Positions 41,960-50,619 of a stretch of DNA of 64,000 bases are shown here, one piece after another. Position numbers and translations under genes: made by a program. The stretch lies in the NCBI GenBank assembly GCA_046330225.1, contig JAXLTD010000001.1:62001-126000 (forward strand), read 5' to 3'. How positions within the stretch are numbered: the first letter of the stretch is position 1; every line of letters begins with the position of its first letter. The DNA is from CANJIV01 sp046330225. Its GTDB lineage: Bacteria > Actinomycetota > Thermoleophilia > Solirubrobacterales > Solirubrobacteraceae. The notes under the pieces are model-generated. The model saw only the letters and a program-made list of their open reading frames with translations, did not search any database and was not told the origin of the DNA.

Positions 41960-43654
41960 ATGCTGAAAGGACTCGACGAAGCCCGGCTGCGCCGCCTCGT
42001 CGAGGCCGCGGTCGTCGTGTCGGGAGATCTTGACGTGGAGACGATCCTGCACCGGGTCCTCGAAGCCGCCCGGGACATCACCGACGCCCGCTACGCCGCC
42101 CTCGGCATCCTCGACGAGCGCAAGCGCGAGCTCGAGCGGTTCATCACCGTCGGCGTGACCGAGGAGCAGCGCACAGAGATCGGCGAGCTGCCGCGCGGCC
42201 GCGGGATCCTCGGCGTGCTGATCGACGATCCCCGCCCCCTGCGCATCCATGACGTCGGTCGCGACCCGCGCTCCTACGGCGTGCCGATCGGCCATCCGAC
42301 GATGCGCTCGTTTCTCGGCGTGCCGATCGTGATCCGGGGCGAGGCGTTCGGGAACCTCTACCTCACCGAGAAGCGCTCGGGCGACTTCGACGAGGCGGAC
42401 GAGATCGCCGTGTCGCGCCTGGCCGAGTGGGCGGCGATCGCGATCGACAACGCACGCCTCTACCAGCACGCCGAGCGCCGGCGGGTCGAGCTCGAGCGGG
42501 CCGTCCGCAGCCTCGAGACCACGGCGGCGATCGCACGAGCCGTCGGCGGGGAGACCGATCTCGGGCGCGTGCTCGAGCTGATCGTCAAGCGCGGCCGCGC
42601 CCTCGTCGACGCCCGGGCCCTGGTGATCGTGCTGACCGACGACGAGGATGGCGCCGTCGCGGCCACGGCGGGGGAGATGCGCGCCGGCGTCCGCGGCACG
42701 CGCATCGCCCTCGGCGGGACGGCGGCGGAGCGGGTCATGCGCTCCCGGCGGGCCGAGCGCATCAGCGACGTGGGCGACCGTCTTCCGGGCGTGAAGGCGG
42801 CGCTCGGCCTCGAGGCTGAAACGGCGCTCGTCGCGCCGCTCGTCTTCCGCGCCCGCCCGCTCGGCGTGCTCTTCGCCTTCGACCGGCTCGTCGGCGGCCC
42901 CGACTTCTCGTTCGACGACGAGCGGCTGCTCGAGTCATTTGCGGCCAGCGCTGCCACGGCCGTCGCCACGGCCCAGACCGTCGAGCGGGCCCGGCTCAGC
43001 CAGAGCATCGAGGCGGCCGAGCAGGAGCGCCGGCGCTGGGCCCGCGAGCTGCACGACGAGACCCTGCAGGGCCTCGGCGCCCTGCGGCTGGTCCTGTCGA
43101 CGGCCCGGTCCAGCGGCTCGGGCGAACGGCTCGAGGAGGCGGTGGACCACGCCCTCGAGCAGCTCGACCTCGAGATCGAGAACCTCCGGGCGCTCGTGAC
43201 CGAGCTGCGCCCCGCCTCCCTGGACGAGCTGGGGCTCGTTCCCGCCCTCGAGGCGCTCGTCGCGCGCACCACGGCCAACGAGCCGTTCGACGTCACCGCC
43301 CGGCTCGAGCTGCGCGACCCGCCCGGCGAGGGCCACGACCGCCTCGCCCCCGAGCTCGAGAGCACGATCTACCGGCTCGTGCAGGAGGGCCTGCGCAACG
43401 TGATCCGCCACGCGAACGCCCAGACCGTTCAGATCGAGGTCGTCGAGGGCGACGGCACGGTCCGGGTCACCGTCCGCGACGATGGCGACGGCTTTGACCC
43501 GGACGAGCCCGCCGGCGGCTTCGGGCTGCTCGGTATGGCCGAGCGCACCGACTTGGTGGGCGGCACGCTCGCCGTCAGCTCCCAGCCCGGCAGCGGCACG
43601 ACGATCGAGGCCGACCTCCCGGCCCGCCGGTCGGACCCGATTCCCGCGAGCTAG
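41960..43654 (+). CDS. GAF-GAF sensor histidine kinase (DosS/DevS-like)
   Basis: A 564-residue cytoplasmic kinase with two GAF domains (about 20-170 and 190-340), a HisKA_3 dimerisation helix with phosphoacceptor His365 (ARELHDETLQGLG), and an HATPase domain (YRLVQEGLRNVIRHANA; GDGFDPDEPAGGFGLLGM). The first GAF closely follows the mycobacterial DosS/DevS pattern (RGRGILGVLIDDPRPLRIHDV; GHPTMRSFLGVPI), including a His in the segment where DosS binds heme. This suggests redox, O2, NO or CO sensing, which is inference. There are no membrane helices. Confidence 0.92.
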   Translation: MLKGLDEARLRRLVEAAVVVSGDLDVETILHRVLEAARDITDARYAALGILDERKRELERFITVGVTEEQRTEIGELPRGRGILGVLIDDPRPLRIHDVGRDPRSYGVPIGHPTMRSFLGVPIVIRGEAFGNLYLTEKRSGDFDEADEIAVSRLAEWAAIAIDNARLYQHAERRRVELERAVRSLETTAAIARAVGGETDLGRVLELIVKRGRALVDARALVIVLTDDEDGAVAATAGEMRAGVRGTRIALGGTAAERVMRSRRAERISDVGDRLPGVKAALGLEAETALVAPLVFRARPLGVLFAFDRLVGGPDFSFDDERLLESFAASAATAVATAQTVERARLSQSIEAAEQERRRWARELHDETLQGLGALRLVLSTARSSGSGERLEEAVDHALEQLDLEIENLRALVTELRPASLDELGLVPALEALVARTTANEPFDVTARLELRDPPGEGHDRLAPELESTIYRLVQEGLRNVIRHANAQTVQIEVVEGDGTVRVTVRDDGDGFDPDEPAGGFGLLGMAERTDLVGGTLAVSSQPGSGTTIEADLPARRSDPIPAS

Positions 43655-43655
43655 C

Positions 43656-44882
43656 TCAGCCGACCGGGCGCAGCGGCTGGGCCGCCGGGTCGATCTCGAC
43701 GTCGACCTCCAGCGTGCCGTCGCCGGGCTCGTCCGCCGTGGCGCGCACCCCGGCGTGACGCTCGAGGTAGGGGCCGATGAACCGCCCGTAGAGCTTCGCC
43801 GGGGTCGACCAGAGCGTGACGGGCTCGGGCGGCTCGGGATCGCCGCCGGCGCCCGAGAGCTCGGTCTGCATCCGGGCGCCGAAGCGGCCGGCGAGGAGGA
43901 GGCCGCGCACGACGGGGCGGAACGGCTGGGGCGTGATCGGCGCGCCGGCGCGGGCCGCGATCACCTCGGCCGCGGCGTCGGCTTCCTGGCTGGCGATGCC
44001 GCCGTGCTTGAGCGGGAACGTGGTGGCGTCGCCGGCGGCGAACACGTCGTTGACCCCGATGACCTCGGCATGGCGGCCGATGGGGATGAAGCCCATGTCG
44101 TCCTGGGGCAGGCCGGGCAGGCCGGGCCCGACGAGGCGCGGGATCGAGACGCAGCGGTCGGCGGCGAGCTCGCCGTGCGGGACGAGCGAGAGCCGGTCGC
44201 CCGAGAATGCCACCGGGTAGCGGTCGGTGTGGATCGTGATGCCCAGGCCGGTCATGAGTTCGCGCGTGGTCGCGCTGGCCGCCGGGCCGAGCATCGAGAG
44301 CGGCTCGGACTCCGGCGTCACGAACGCGACCTCCGCCGGCAGCCCGCGGCGGCGGGCGTGCGTGGCCGTCAGCAGCGCCAGCTCGGCCAGGGGGAACGGC
44401 CACGCCGGGCCGCCGCCGTAGGCGAAGGCGATCGAGTTCGCCGAGCCGGCGTCGATCTCGGCGAGGAGCTCCTGGATGGCCGGGATGTCCCGGGGCCCGC
44501 CAAAGGTCACGGCGCCCGGGACGGCCATGATCGGCGCCGCGCCGAGGCAGGCGATGAGCACGTCGTAGGGGATCACGCCGCCCGGCGCCGTGCGGACGAT
44601 TCGCGCGTCGGTGTCGACCGCGGAGACCTCGCCGACGATCAGCTCCGCGCCTTCGCTCGCGGCCAGGGCCGAGAGCGGCACCTCGGGCGCGGGGTCGTGG
44701 TCGAACGGCGTCAGCACCGACAGCGGCCGGTAGCGGAACACCGGGTCGGCGCTGACGATGACGAGCTCGAGCCGGTCGGCGCCGAGCGCTCGCAGGGCCA
44801 GCGTGGCCTCGAGCGCCGCAACGCCGCCGCCTACGATCACGACCCGGGCGTCCGGCGCGATCGGCGGGAAGGAGGCGGTCAT
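43656..44882 (-). CDS. Sulfide:quinone-reductase-like FAD/NAD(P) oxidoreductase
   Basis: A 408-residue flavoprotein: RVVIVGGGVAALEATLALRAL at the N-terminus, YDVLIACLGAAP, and late VNDVFAAGDATTFPLKHGGIASQEADAAAEVI, the FAD loop of SQR/NDH-2-like enzymes. Clear Cys pairs of a catalytic SQR are not obvious, so a quinone- or pyridine-nucleotide-dependent role is more general. It lies between the sensor kinase and a Usp gene. TAGCTT at 44893-44898 ends 10 bases before the ATG at 44882. Confidence 0.85.
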   Translation of the reverse strand: MTASFPPIAPDARVVIVGGGVAALEATLALRALGADRLELVIVSADPVFRYRPLSVLTPFDHDPAPEVPLSALAASEGAELIVGEVSAVDTDARIVRTAPGGVIPYDVLIACLGAAPIMAVPGAVTFGGPRDIPAIQELLAEIDAGSANSIAFAYGGGPAWPFPLAELALLTATHARRRGLPAEVAFVTPESEPLSMLGPAASATTRELMTGLGITIHTDRYPVAFSGDRLSLVPHGELAADRCVSIPRLVGPGLPGLPQDDMGFIPIGRHAEVIGVNDVFAAGDATTFPLKHGGIASQEADAAAEVIAARAGAPITPQPFRPVVRGLLLAGRFGARMQTELSGAGGDPEPPEPVTLWSTPAKLYGRFIGPYLERHAGVRATADEPGDGTLEVDVEIDPAAQPLRPVG

Positions 44883-44892
44883 GGAACGCAGG

Positions 44893-44898
44893 AAGCTA
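44893..44898 (-). promoter_or_regulatory. Putative -10 (TAGCTT), leaderless, of the SQR-like gene
   Basis: On the minus strand TAGCTT ends 10 bases before the ATG at 44882. Confidence 0.4.
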
Positions 44899-45004
44899 GC
44901 GGCGATCGGGGCGCGCGGCAACGGCGGGCAGCCGCAGCGGCGTCCGTGGTTTCCCCGGACAGGGGGCATGGCGTGGCGCGGTTGCGCCCTCCGGAAGCCG
45001 CCCG

Positions 45005-45010
45005 TAGGGT
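45005..45010 (+). promoter_or_regulatory. Putative -10 (TAGGGT), leaderless, of usp gene
   Basis: TAGGGTGAGCCGATG here is identical to the cyclase promoter-start at 29245-29259. Confidence 0.5.
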
Positions 45011-45016
45011 GAGCCG

Positions 45017-45487
45017 ATGCCCGTTTCGCCCGACACGTCGCCAGACCCGGCAGCGGGCCGCACGGTGGTGGTCGGCTACGACGGATCCCCGGCAGCACGC
45101 GCCGGGCTCGAGTTCGCCGCCGACCGCGCCGGCCCGCGCGGCACCGTCGTCGTCGTCCATTCCTACGCGCTCCCGCCCGACTTCCTCGGGATGCCGACCA
45201 GCGAGGAGATGCTCATCGAGCGCCAGCGCCACGGCGCGGCCGTGCTGGATGCCATCCCCCTCGAGGGCAGCGAGCTCGTGGATGTCGAGTACATCACCGA
45301 GCTCATCGGCGGCCCGCCGGCCGAGGCGATCGTCGCCGTCGCGAAGGCCCGGCACGCCGACGAGATCGTGGTCGGGTCGCGCGGGTTCAGCCGCCTGCGC
45401 GCCGCGCTCGGGAGCACGTCGCACGAGGTGCTGCACCTCGCGGACCGGCCGGTCGTGGTGATCCCGCAGGCCGCACTCGAGGACTGA
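45017..45487 (+). CDS. Universal stress protein (UspA family)
   Basis: A 156-residue single Usp domain: TVVVGYDGSPAARAGLEFAADRA near the N-terminus and DEIVVGSRGFSRLRAALGSTSHEVLHLADRPVVVIP at the end, split over residues 113-150, which includes the GxRGx9GS phosphate-binding pattern. It is the third Usp in 6 kb around the two-component pair. Confidence 0.92.
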   Translation: MPVSPDTSPDPAAGRTVVVGYDGSPAARAGLEFAADRAGPRGTVVVVHSYALPPDFLGMPTSEEMLIERQRHGAAVLDAIPLEGSELVDVEYITELIGGPPAEAIVAVAKARHADEIVVGSRGFSRLRAALGSTSHEVLHLADRPVVVIPQAALED

Positions 45488-45540
45488 TCCCGCACGCCGC
45501 GCCCCCGAGCTGGGGCCGCCGCCATGGCGCCTCCCCGCCC

Positions 45541-45661
45541 GCGTTCTCGAGCGCCTGAGCCACCGATTCGGTGGCGGATGCGCGCAGGATGGAGGCGTGC
45601 CGGCGCGCGCCGCGTTCTCGAGCGCCTGAGCCACCGATTCGGTGGCTCAGGCGCGCAGGAT
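45541..45661. repeat. Two direct copies (about 50 bp) of a hairpin-forming repeat
   Basis: Copies start at 45541 and 45612, 71 bases apart; the first 35 bases are identical and each holds GCCACCG-ATT-CGGTGGC. The second copy is a perfect 15-bp stem; in the first the outer stem has decayed. They fill most of the 303-bp gap between usp and glmU, with the tRNA taking the rest. Confidence 0.75.
45622..45654 (-). terminator. Perfect 15-bp hairpin downstream of tRNA-Gln
   Basis: GCGCCTGAGCCACCG (45622-45636) pairs exactly with 45640-45654 around a 3-base loop. It lies 14 bases past the 3' end of tRNA-Gln in the direction of its transcription, so it probably ends that transcript, and may end the usp transcript from the other side. 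Confidence 0.7.
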
Positions 45662-45668
45662 CGGGCAG

Positions 45669-45739
45669 CTGGGGGGCAGGGACTCGAACCCCGATACCCG
45701 GCACCAAAAACCGGTGTCTTGCCATTAGACGACCCCCCA
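45669..45739 (-). tRNA. tRNA-Gln (anticodon UUG)
   Basis: A complete cloverleaf of 71 bases on the minus strand: acceptor TGGGGGG/CCCCCCA, D-stem GTCT/AGAC, anticodon arm CCGGT-TTTTGGT-GCCGG with anticodon TTG (reads CAA), T-arm CGGGG-TTCGAGT-CCCTG and a G discriminator. The 3' CCA is not encoded. A tRNA-Gln next to glmU is typical of this actinobacterial block. Confidence 0.95.
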
Positions 45740-45777
45740 GGGGCGCGGCGGGCCCGATTGTAGGTGCGGCGCGCGGA

Positions 45778-45783
45778 TACGAT
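45778..45783 (+). promoter_or_regulatory. Putative -10 (TACGAT), leaderless, of glmU
   Basis: TACGAT ends 7 bases before the GTG at 45791 and decides that start against an upstream ATG at 45764. Confidence 0.5.
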
Positions 45784-45790
45784 CCGGCGC

Positions 45791-47158
45791 GTGCCGACGA
45801 CCGCCGTGATCATGGCTGCCGGGCAAGGGACCCGCATGAAGTCCGCCACGCCCAAGGTGCTGCACCCGATCTGCGGCCTGCCGATGGTGCTGTGGCCGGT
45901 CCGCGCGGCCCTGGCCGCGGGAGCCGATCGGGTCGTCGTCGTCGGCGGCCCCGACCGCGCGCTGGCCGACGTCCTGCCGGGCGGCGTCGAGCTGGCCGTT
46001 CAGGAGCAGGCGCGCGGCACCGGCGACGCCGTCCGGGCCGCCGCGCCGTTCCTCGGCGCCGGCGACACCGTCCTGGTCCTCAACGGCGACCTGCCCCTCA
46101 TCACCTCCGAAGCGATCGCCGAGCTGGCCGCCGCCCACGCGCACGGCGGCGCGCCCGCCACGATGGCGACCATGATCCTCCCCGACCCCGGCGACTACGG
46201 GCGCGTCGTCCGCGGCCCCGACGGCTCGGTCGAGCGGGTGGTCGAAGCGAAGGGCGAGGGGGACGCCACCGAGGCCGAGCTGGCCATCCAGGAGGTCAAC
46301 ACCGGCCTGTACGCGTTCGACGGCGCGCCGCTCCTCGACGCGCTCGAGCACCTGCGCGCCGACAACGCCCAAGGGGAGTACTACCTCCCGGAGGTCCTCA
46401 CGATCCTCCGTGGCGCCGGCCATCCGGTCGCGGCGCACGTCGTCGACGACCCCGCCGTGACCCACGGGGTCAACGACCGCGCGGATCTCGCCGCGGTCAC
46501 CGCGCTGGCCCAGCAGCGGATCCAGGGCGAGCACATGGCCGCCGGCGTGACGATCGTCAACCCGCCCTCGACGGTGATCGAGGCCGACGTGGCCATCGGC
46601 GCCGACACCGTGCTCGAGCCGGGCACCTACCTGCGCGGCGCCACCGCGATTGGCTCGGGCTGCACCGTAGGCCCGAACACCACCCTCATCGACTGTCGCT
46701 TCGGCGACGGCGTCTCGGCGGTCACGGTGCACGGCGTGCAGGCGCAGGCCGGCGACGGCGCCACGATCGGGCCGTTCGCCTACCTGCGCCCCGGCACGGT
46801 CCTCGGCCCGGGCGTGAAGGTCGGGACGTTCGTCGAGGTCAAGAACAGCGTGGTCGGCGCCGGGACCAAGGTCCCGCACCTCTCCTACCTCGGGGACGCC
46901 GACGTCGGCGAGCAGTCCAACCTCGGGGCGGGCACGATCACCGCGAACTACGACGGGCGCCGCAAGCACCGCACGACGATCGGAAGCCGGGTCCACGGCG
47001 GGATCCACGTGTCGCTCGTCGCTCCCGTGCGGCTCGGCGACGACGCGTGGACCGCGGCCGGGTCGGTGATCGTCAGCGACGTCCCCGACGAGGCGCTCGG
47101 CGTCGCGCGCGAGCGCCAGCGCACCATCGAGGGCTACGACCGCCGGGCCCGCGACTAG
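45791..47158 (+). CDS. glmU: Bifunctional GlmU: UDP-GlcNAc pyrophosphorylase / GlcN-1-P acetyltransferase
   Basis: A 455-residue GlmU. The N-terminal uridyltransferase has VIMAAGQGTRMKS, LVLNGDLPLI and VQEVNTGLYAFDG; the C-terminal left-handed beta-helix is seen as hexapeptide repeats (TVLEPGTYLRGATAIGSG; VLGPGVKVGTFVEVKNSVVG) with the acetyltransferase site NLGAGTITANYDGRRKHRT. It makes UDP-GlcNAc for peptidoglycan. GTG 45791 is chosen from the start of homology (TTAVIMAAGQ) and the -10. Confidence 0.96.
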   Translation: MPTTAVIMAAGQGTRMKSATPKVLHPICGLPMVLWPVRAALAAGADRVVVVGGPDRALADVLPGGVELAVQEQARGTGDAVRAAAPFLGAGDTVLVLNGDLPLITSEAIAELAAAHAHGGAPATMATMILPDPGDYGRVVRGPDGSVERVVEAKGEGDATEAELAIQEVNTGLYAFDGAPLLDALEHLRADNAQGEYYLPEVLTILRGAGHPVAAHVVDDPAVTHGVNDRADLAAVTALAQQRIQGEHMAAGVTIVNPPSTVIEADVAIGADTVLEPGTYLRGATAIGSGCTVGPNTTLIDCRFGDGVSAVTVHGVQAQAGDGATIGPFAYLRPGTVLGPGVKVGTFVEVKNSVVGAGTKVPHLSYLGDADVGEQSNLGAGTITANYDGRRKHRTTIGSRVHGGIHVSLVAPVRLGDDAWTAAGSVIVSDVPDEALGVARERQRTIEGYDRRARD

Positions 47159-47161
47159 ACT
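47156..47161 (+). promoter_or_regulatory. Putative -10 (TAGACT) overlapping the glmU stop
   Basis: The TAG stop of glmU is the first half of TAGACT, which ends 9 bases before the prs ATG at 47171. Confidence 0.45.
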
Positions 47162-47170
47162 GCCCCCGCC

Positions 47171-48190
47171 ATGAGCGTCACGCAGCCGCACGCGGTCCCG
47201 ACGAGCCTCGGCATCGACTACGACAAGCGGCTCATGCTGTTCTCGGGGCGCGCGAACCCGGAACTCGCGGCCCGCATCGCCGGCAAGCTCGGCATCGACC
47301 TCGGCGGGGTCACGCTCAAGACGTTCTCGAACGGCGAGGCCTACTGCCGCTACGAGGAGTCGATCCGCGGCGCCGACGTGTTCATCGTCCAGCCGACCTG
47401 CGGGAATCCGCGCACCGGCATCAACGCCAACGACGCGCTCGTCGAGCTCCTGCTCATGGCCGACGCCGCCGTCGGCGCCTCGGCGCACCGCGTGATCGCC
47501 GTCATGCCGTGGTACGGCTACTCGCGCCAGGACAAGAAGTCGGCGCCGCGCGAGCCGATCTCCGCCCGCGTCGTCGCCCGGATGCTCGAGGCCGTCGGCG
47601 TCGACCGCGTCCTGACGATGGACCTCCACGCCGGCCAGATCCAGGGGTTCTTCGCGAACCCGGTCGACCACATGACGGCGCTCTTCCTGCTGACGCAGTA
47701 CTTCTCGGACGCCGGCCTCGAGGACCTGGTCGTCGTCGCCCCGGACGCCGGCCGCGTGAAGCTCGCGCAGAAGTTCGCGTCGAAGATCGGCGCCGAGCTC
47801 GCGATCCTCAACAAGGACCGCCCGGCCCACCAGGTCGCCGAGATCGGCTACGTGATCGGCGACGTGAAGGGCAAGACCGCGGTCATCATCGACGACATGA
47901 TCGACACGGCGGGGACGCTCAAGGCGGCGGCCCAGACGGTCTACGACGAGGGCGCCAGCCGCGTGTTCGCGGCGGCCACCCACCCGGTCCTGTCCGGCAA
48001 CGCCTACGAGAACCTCGCCTCGTCGCGGTTCGAGCAGATCATCGTGACCGACACGATCCCGCTCGCCGACGGGGCGCCGTCGAACATCCGTGTGCTGTCC
48101 TGCGCGGACCTCCTCACCGACTCGATCCGCCGGATCTTCACCGACGACTCGGTGAGCGAGGTCTTCGGCGGCGAGAACCAGCTGTTCTGA
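47171..48190 (+). CDS. prs: Ribose-phosphate pyrophosphokinase
   Basis: A 339-residue PRPP synthetase. KRLMLFSGRANPELAARIAGKLG opens the protein, RQDKKSAPREPISARVVARMLE is the catalytic flexible loop region, DLHAGQIQGFF the cation site, and VIIDDMIDTAGTL the PRPP-binding loop. It makes PRPP for nucleotide, His and Trp synthesis. glmU-prs-rplY-pth order is standard, but here about 5 kb of other genes separate prs from rplY. Confidence 0.97.
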   Translation: MSVTQPHAVPTSLGIDYDKRLMLFSGRANPELAARIAGKLGIDLGGVTLKTFSNGEAYCRYEESIRGADVFIVQPTCGNPRTGINANDALVELLLMADAAVGASAHRVIAVMPWYGYSRQDKKSAPREPISARVVARMLEAVGVDRVLTMDLHAGQIQGFFANPVDHMTALFLLTQYFSDAGLEDLVVVAPDAGRVKLAQKFASKIGAELAILNKDRPAHQVAEIGYVIGDVKGKTAVIIDDMIDTAGTLKAAAQTVYDEGASRVFAAATHPVLSGNAYENLASSRFEQIIVTDTIPLADGAPSNIRVLSCADLLTDSIRRIFTDDSVSEVFGGENQLF

Positions 48191-48199
48191 GCGCGCCCA

Positions 48200-49888
48200 G
48201 TGGCCGCGCGTCCGAACCTTCTCGTCATCGTCACCGACCAGCAGCGGGCGCCGATGCACTGGCCCGACGAGCCGGGGTGGCTCGACGCGCTCGCGCCCGC
48301 CGACGCCGAGCTGCGCCGCACGGGCGTGACGTTCTCCCGCGCCTGCACGGCGACCTCGATGTGCTCCCCGAGCCGGGCGAGCTTCCTGACGGGCACGTAT
48401 CCCTCGCGTCATGGCGTGACGCTCACCCTCACCGAGGGCGACCTGCATCCCGACCCGCGCCACCTCGGCGCCACGCTGCGGGAGATCGGCGGCCTCGCCG
48501 CGCGGGGGGAGGTGCCGCCGCGCGCGCTCGCCTCGTCGTTCGTCCGCGGGGCGCTGCGGCTCGGGCCCAAGGGCGGCGGCGAGCCCGAGCTGCCCGCCGG
48601 CATCCCGACGCTCGGCTCGCGCCTGCGCGACGCGGGCTACACCGTCGCCTACAAGGGCAAGTGGCACCTCACGATGCCGCTCGCCGGGCCCGGCACCTGG
48701 GGCCAGGCCGACAGCGAGCGGCTGGAGCGCGACTTCGGCCTGCCCGGCTGGGAGCCGCCCGACGCGGGCGAGAACACCGATCCCGACGGGTTCGGGGGCG
48801 GCACCGCCGGGAGTTCGAAGGAGGGCTTCGACGAGGACTACACCCGCCAGGCCGAGCGCTTCCTCACCGCCGAGAACCTGCCCGAGCCGTTCTGCCTGAT
48901 CGTGTCGCTGGTCAACCCGCACGACGTGCTCGGCTACCCCTCGTCCTACGCGGCCGGCGGCTACCGGCGCGAGGAGTTCGCCGGCTTGCCGGTCGGCCTG
49001 CCCGCAACGATCGACGAGAACCTGCGGGACAAGCCGACGGCGCACGCGATGCTCAAGCTCGGCCAGACCTCGTACCTCGGGGCATTGCGCACGCGGGCCG
49101 AGCAGCTGGACTACGTGCGCTTCTACGCCCACCTGCACACGCTCGTCGACGCGAAGATCGGCCGGCTGCTGGCGGCGCTGGGCGACCCGGACGACCCGCG
49201 CTCGCTGCGCGCGCGCACGGTCGTGACGCGGTTCTCCGACCACGGGGAGATGGGGCTGTCGCACGGCGGCCTGCGGCAGAAGATGTTCAACGCCTACGAG
49301 GAGACGATCCGCGTCCCGCTTGTCATCTCCAACCCGCTGCTCTTCCCCCAGGGCGCGGAGTCGGCGACCGCCGCCTCGCTCGTCGACGTTGTCCCGACGC
49401 TGCTGGGCCTGGCCGGGGCGCCGCGCAGCGGCACCATCGACGGGGCGAGCCTCGGCGGCGTGCTCGCCCGCCACGCCGCGCCGGAGCCCGAGGCGGTGAG
49501 CGCGAGCGGGGCGGACTTCGGCGGCGTGCTCGACGCCGCGCCCGCCGACGGCGTGCGCGACCACGCGCTCTTCACGTTCGACGACCACCAGGCGGCCACG
49601 GCGCAGCAGGACACCGTTCCGCAGCCCAACCGGATCCGCGCGGTCCGGGGCGAGCGCTGGAAGTACGCCGCCTACGTGGATCCGGCCGGGCGCGCCGCGC
49701 CCGAATACGAGCTCTACGACCTCGACGCCGACCCGGACGAAGCGGTCACGCTCGTCGAGAAGGGCACCGGCCGCGGCCGGACCGCCGCCGCACGCGCCGT
49801 GCTGCCGGACCTGCGCGAGGCGCTTGCCCACGCGTGCGCCGACAGCGGGATGGACGCGCTGGCAGCGCCCCCGTCGCCCGTCGGCTGA
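48200..49888 (+). CDS. Sulfatase family hydrolase
   Basis: A 562-residue sulfatase with NLLVIVTDQQRAPMHWPDEP at the N-terminus and the formylglycine signature CSPSRASFLTG, whose Cys55 would be oxidised to the catalytic aldehyde; VAYKGKWHLTMPLAG and VVTRFSDHGEMGLSHG carry metal-binding residues. No signal peptide is present, so it is cytoplasmic and needs a maturase encoded elsewhere. It follows prs by 9 bases (GTG start) but is not part of the usual block. Confidence 0.9.
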   Translation: MAARPNLLVIVTDQQRAPMHWPDEPGWLDALAPADAELRRTGVTFSRACTATSMCSPSRASFLTGTYPSRHGVTLTLTEGDLHPDPRHLGATLREIGGLAARGEVPPRALASSFVRGALRLGPKGGGEPELPAGIPTLGSRLRDAGYTVAYKGKWHLTMPLAGPGTWGQADSERLERDFGLPGWEPPDAGENTDPDGFGGGTAGSSKEGFDEDYTRQAERFLTAENLPEPFCLIVSLVNPHDVLGYPSSYAAGGYRREEFAGLPVGLPATIDENLRDKPTAHAMLKLGQTSYLGALRTRAEQLDYVRFYAHLHTLVDAKIGRLLAALGDPDDPRSLRARTVVTRFSDHGEMGLSHGGLRQKMFNAYEETIRVPLVISNPLLFPQGAESATAASLVDVVPTLLGLAGAPRSGTIDGASLGGVLARHAAPEPEAVSASGADFGGVLDAAPADGVRDHALFTFDDHQAATAQQDTVPQPNRIRAVRGERWKYAAYVDPAGRAAPEYELYDLDADPDEAVTLVEKGTGRGRTAAARAVLPDLREALAHACADSGMDALAAPPSPVG

Positions 49889-50014
49889 CCCGGACCCGGC
49901 TCGCCCGCCCCTCCGTGCCGGGAACGTGCTGTTCGTCAGCGCCCCCGGCCGGGTACGGTCGTCTGGCACAGGTCAGCCCGACATCACACGGCGTGGCCGT
50001 GGAAGGGAAGGCGC

Positions 50015-50275
50015 ATGGAAACGCTGCTGGTGTTCCACGAGGTCGACGACGTCGACCACTGGCTCGCTTCGACGAAGCGGGATGAGTTCTTCGGGCCGCT
50101 GGGCATGACGGCGCGCACGTTCCGGGATCCGGCGGGCTCGAATCGGGTCGGCTTGATCGCGGAGGTCCCCGACCTCGCCGCCTGGGAGGCCGCGCTGCAG
50201 ACGGAGGAGGCAGCGGAGGCGATGAAGCACGACGGCGTCCGCCCCGAGACGATCGTCGTCCTGCTCGAGGGGTAG
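50015..50275 (+). CDS. Small conserved protein, possible dimeric alpha/beta barrel
   Basis: An 86-residue protein, METLLVFHEVDDVDHWLAS at the N-terminus, with DPAGSNRVGLIAEVPDLAAWEA in the middle and RPETIVVLLEG at the end. The beta-alpha-beta layout recalls small dimeric alpha/beta barrel proteins (ABM/EthD-like), but no catalytic residue is evident. A strong GGAAGGGAAGG Shine-Dalgarno precedes the ATG, and TACGGT (49954-49959) is a -10 candidate. Confidence 0.65.
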   Translation: METLLVFHEVDDVDHWLASTKRDEFFGPLGMTARTFRDPAGSNRVGLIAEVPDLAAWEAALQTEEAAEAMKHDGVRPETIVVLLEG

Positions 50276-50301
50276 CCGCGGCCGCACCTGGCCCCGAAGC
50301 C

Positions 50302-50619
50302 GTGACCGCCGCCGACGCCGCCCGCCTCATGGACCTGCTGGGCCTGCGCGACGAGGAGCTCTGCACGGTCCTCGACGCCGATCCCCTCACGCTGCTCTCG
50401 GGCCAGCTCGACCATCGGCCCGAACTGCCCATCCTGCTCGACCTCCTCGCCGAGGCCTCCGAGCAGGCGGCGCCGGCGGTGCTGCGCCGGTGGGTCCGGG
50501 CCGCCGGCCCGCACGGCGTCCCCCTCGACCACCTCCTCGCCCGGGACTTCGGGGCGTTCGAGGACGACCTCGCGTCCCTCGCGGACCGCGGGTTCGTGCT
50601 GCGCGGCGGCGGCGCCTAG
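50302..50619 (+). CDS. Hypothetical protein, 105 residues
   Basis: A helical, acidic protein with MDLLGLRDEELCTVLDADPLTLLSGQLDHRPELPILLDLL split over residues 10-49 and a C-terminal LLARDFGAFEDDLASLADRGFVLRGG. The early LGLRDEELCTVLDADPLTLL looks like a degenerate helix-turn-helix, similar to antitoxin Xre/MbcA middle segments, but this is weak. GTG 50302 follows the previous gene by 26 bases. Its stop shares CTAG with the convergent DUF4235 gene. Confidence 0.6.
   Translation: MTAADAARLMDLLGLRDEELCTVLDADPLTLLSGQLDHRPELPILLDLLAEASEQAAPAVLRRWVRAAGPHGVPLDHLLARDFGAFEDDLASLADRGFVLRGGGA

Noticed and set aside
27117..45487. Recent mobile island or prophage
   Set aside because: No integrase, transposase, phage gene or obvious base-composition change is visible, although the block is accessory.
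45725..49969. Very long minus-strand open frames over glmU/prs/sulfatase
   Set aside because: They are antisense shadows caused by high third-position GC and match no family.
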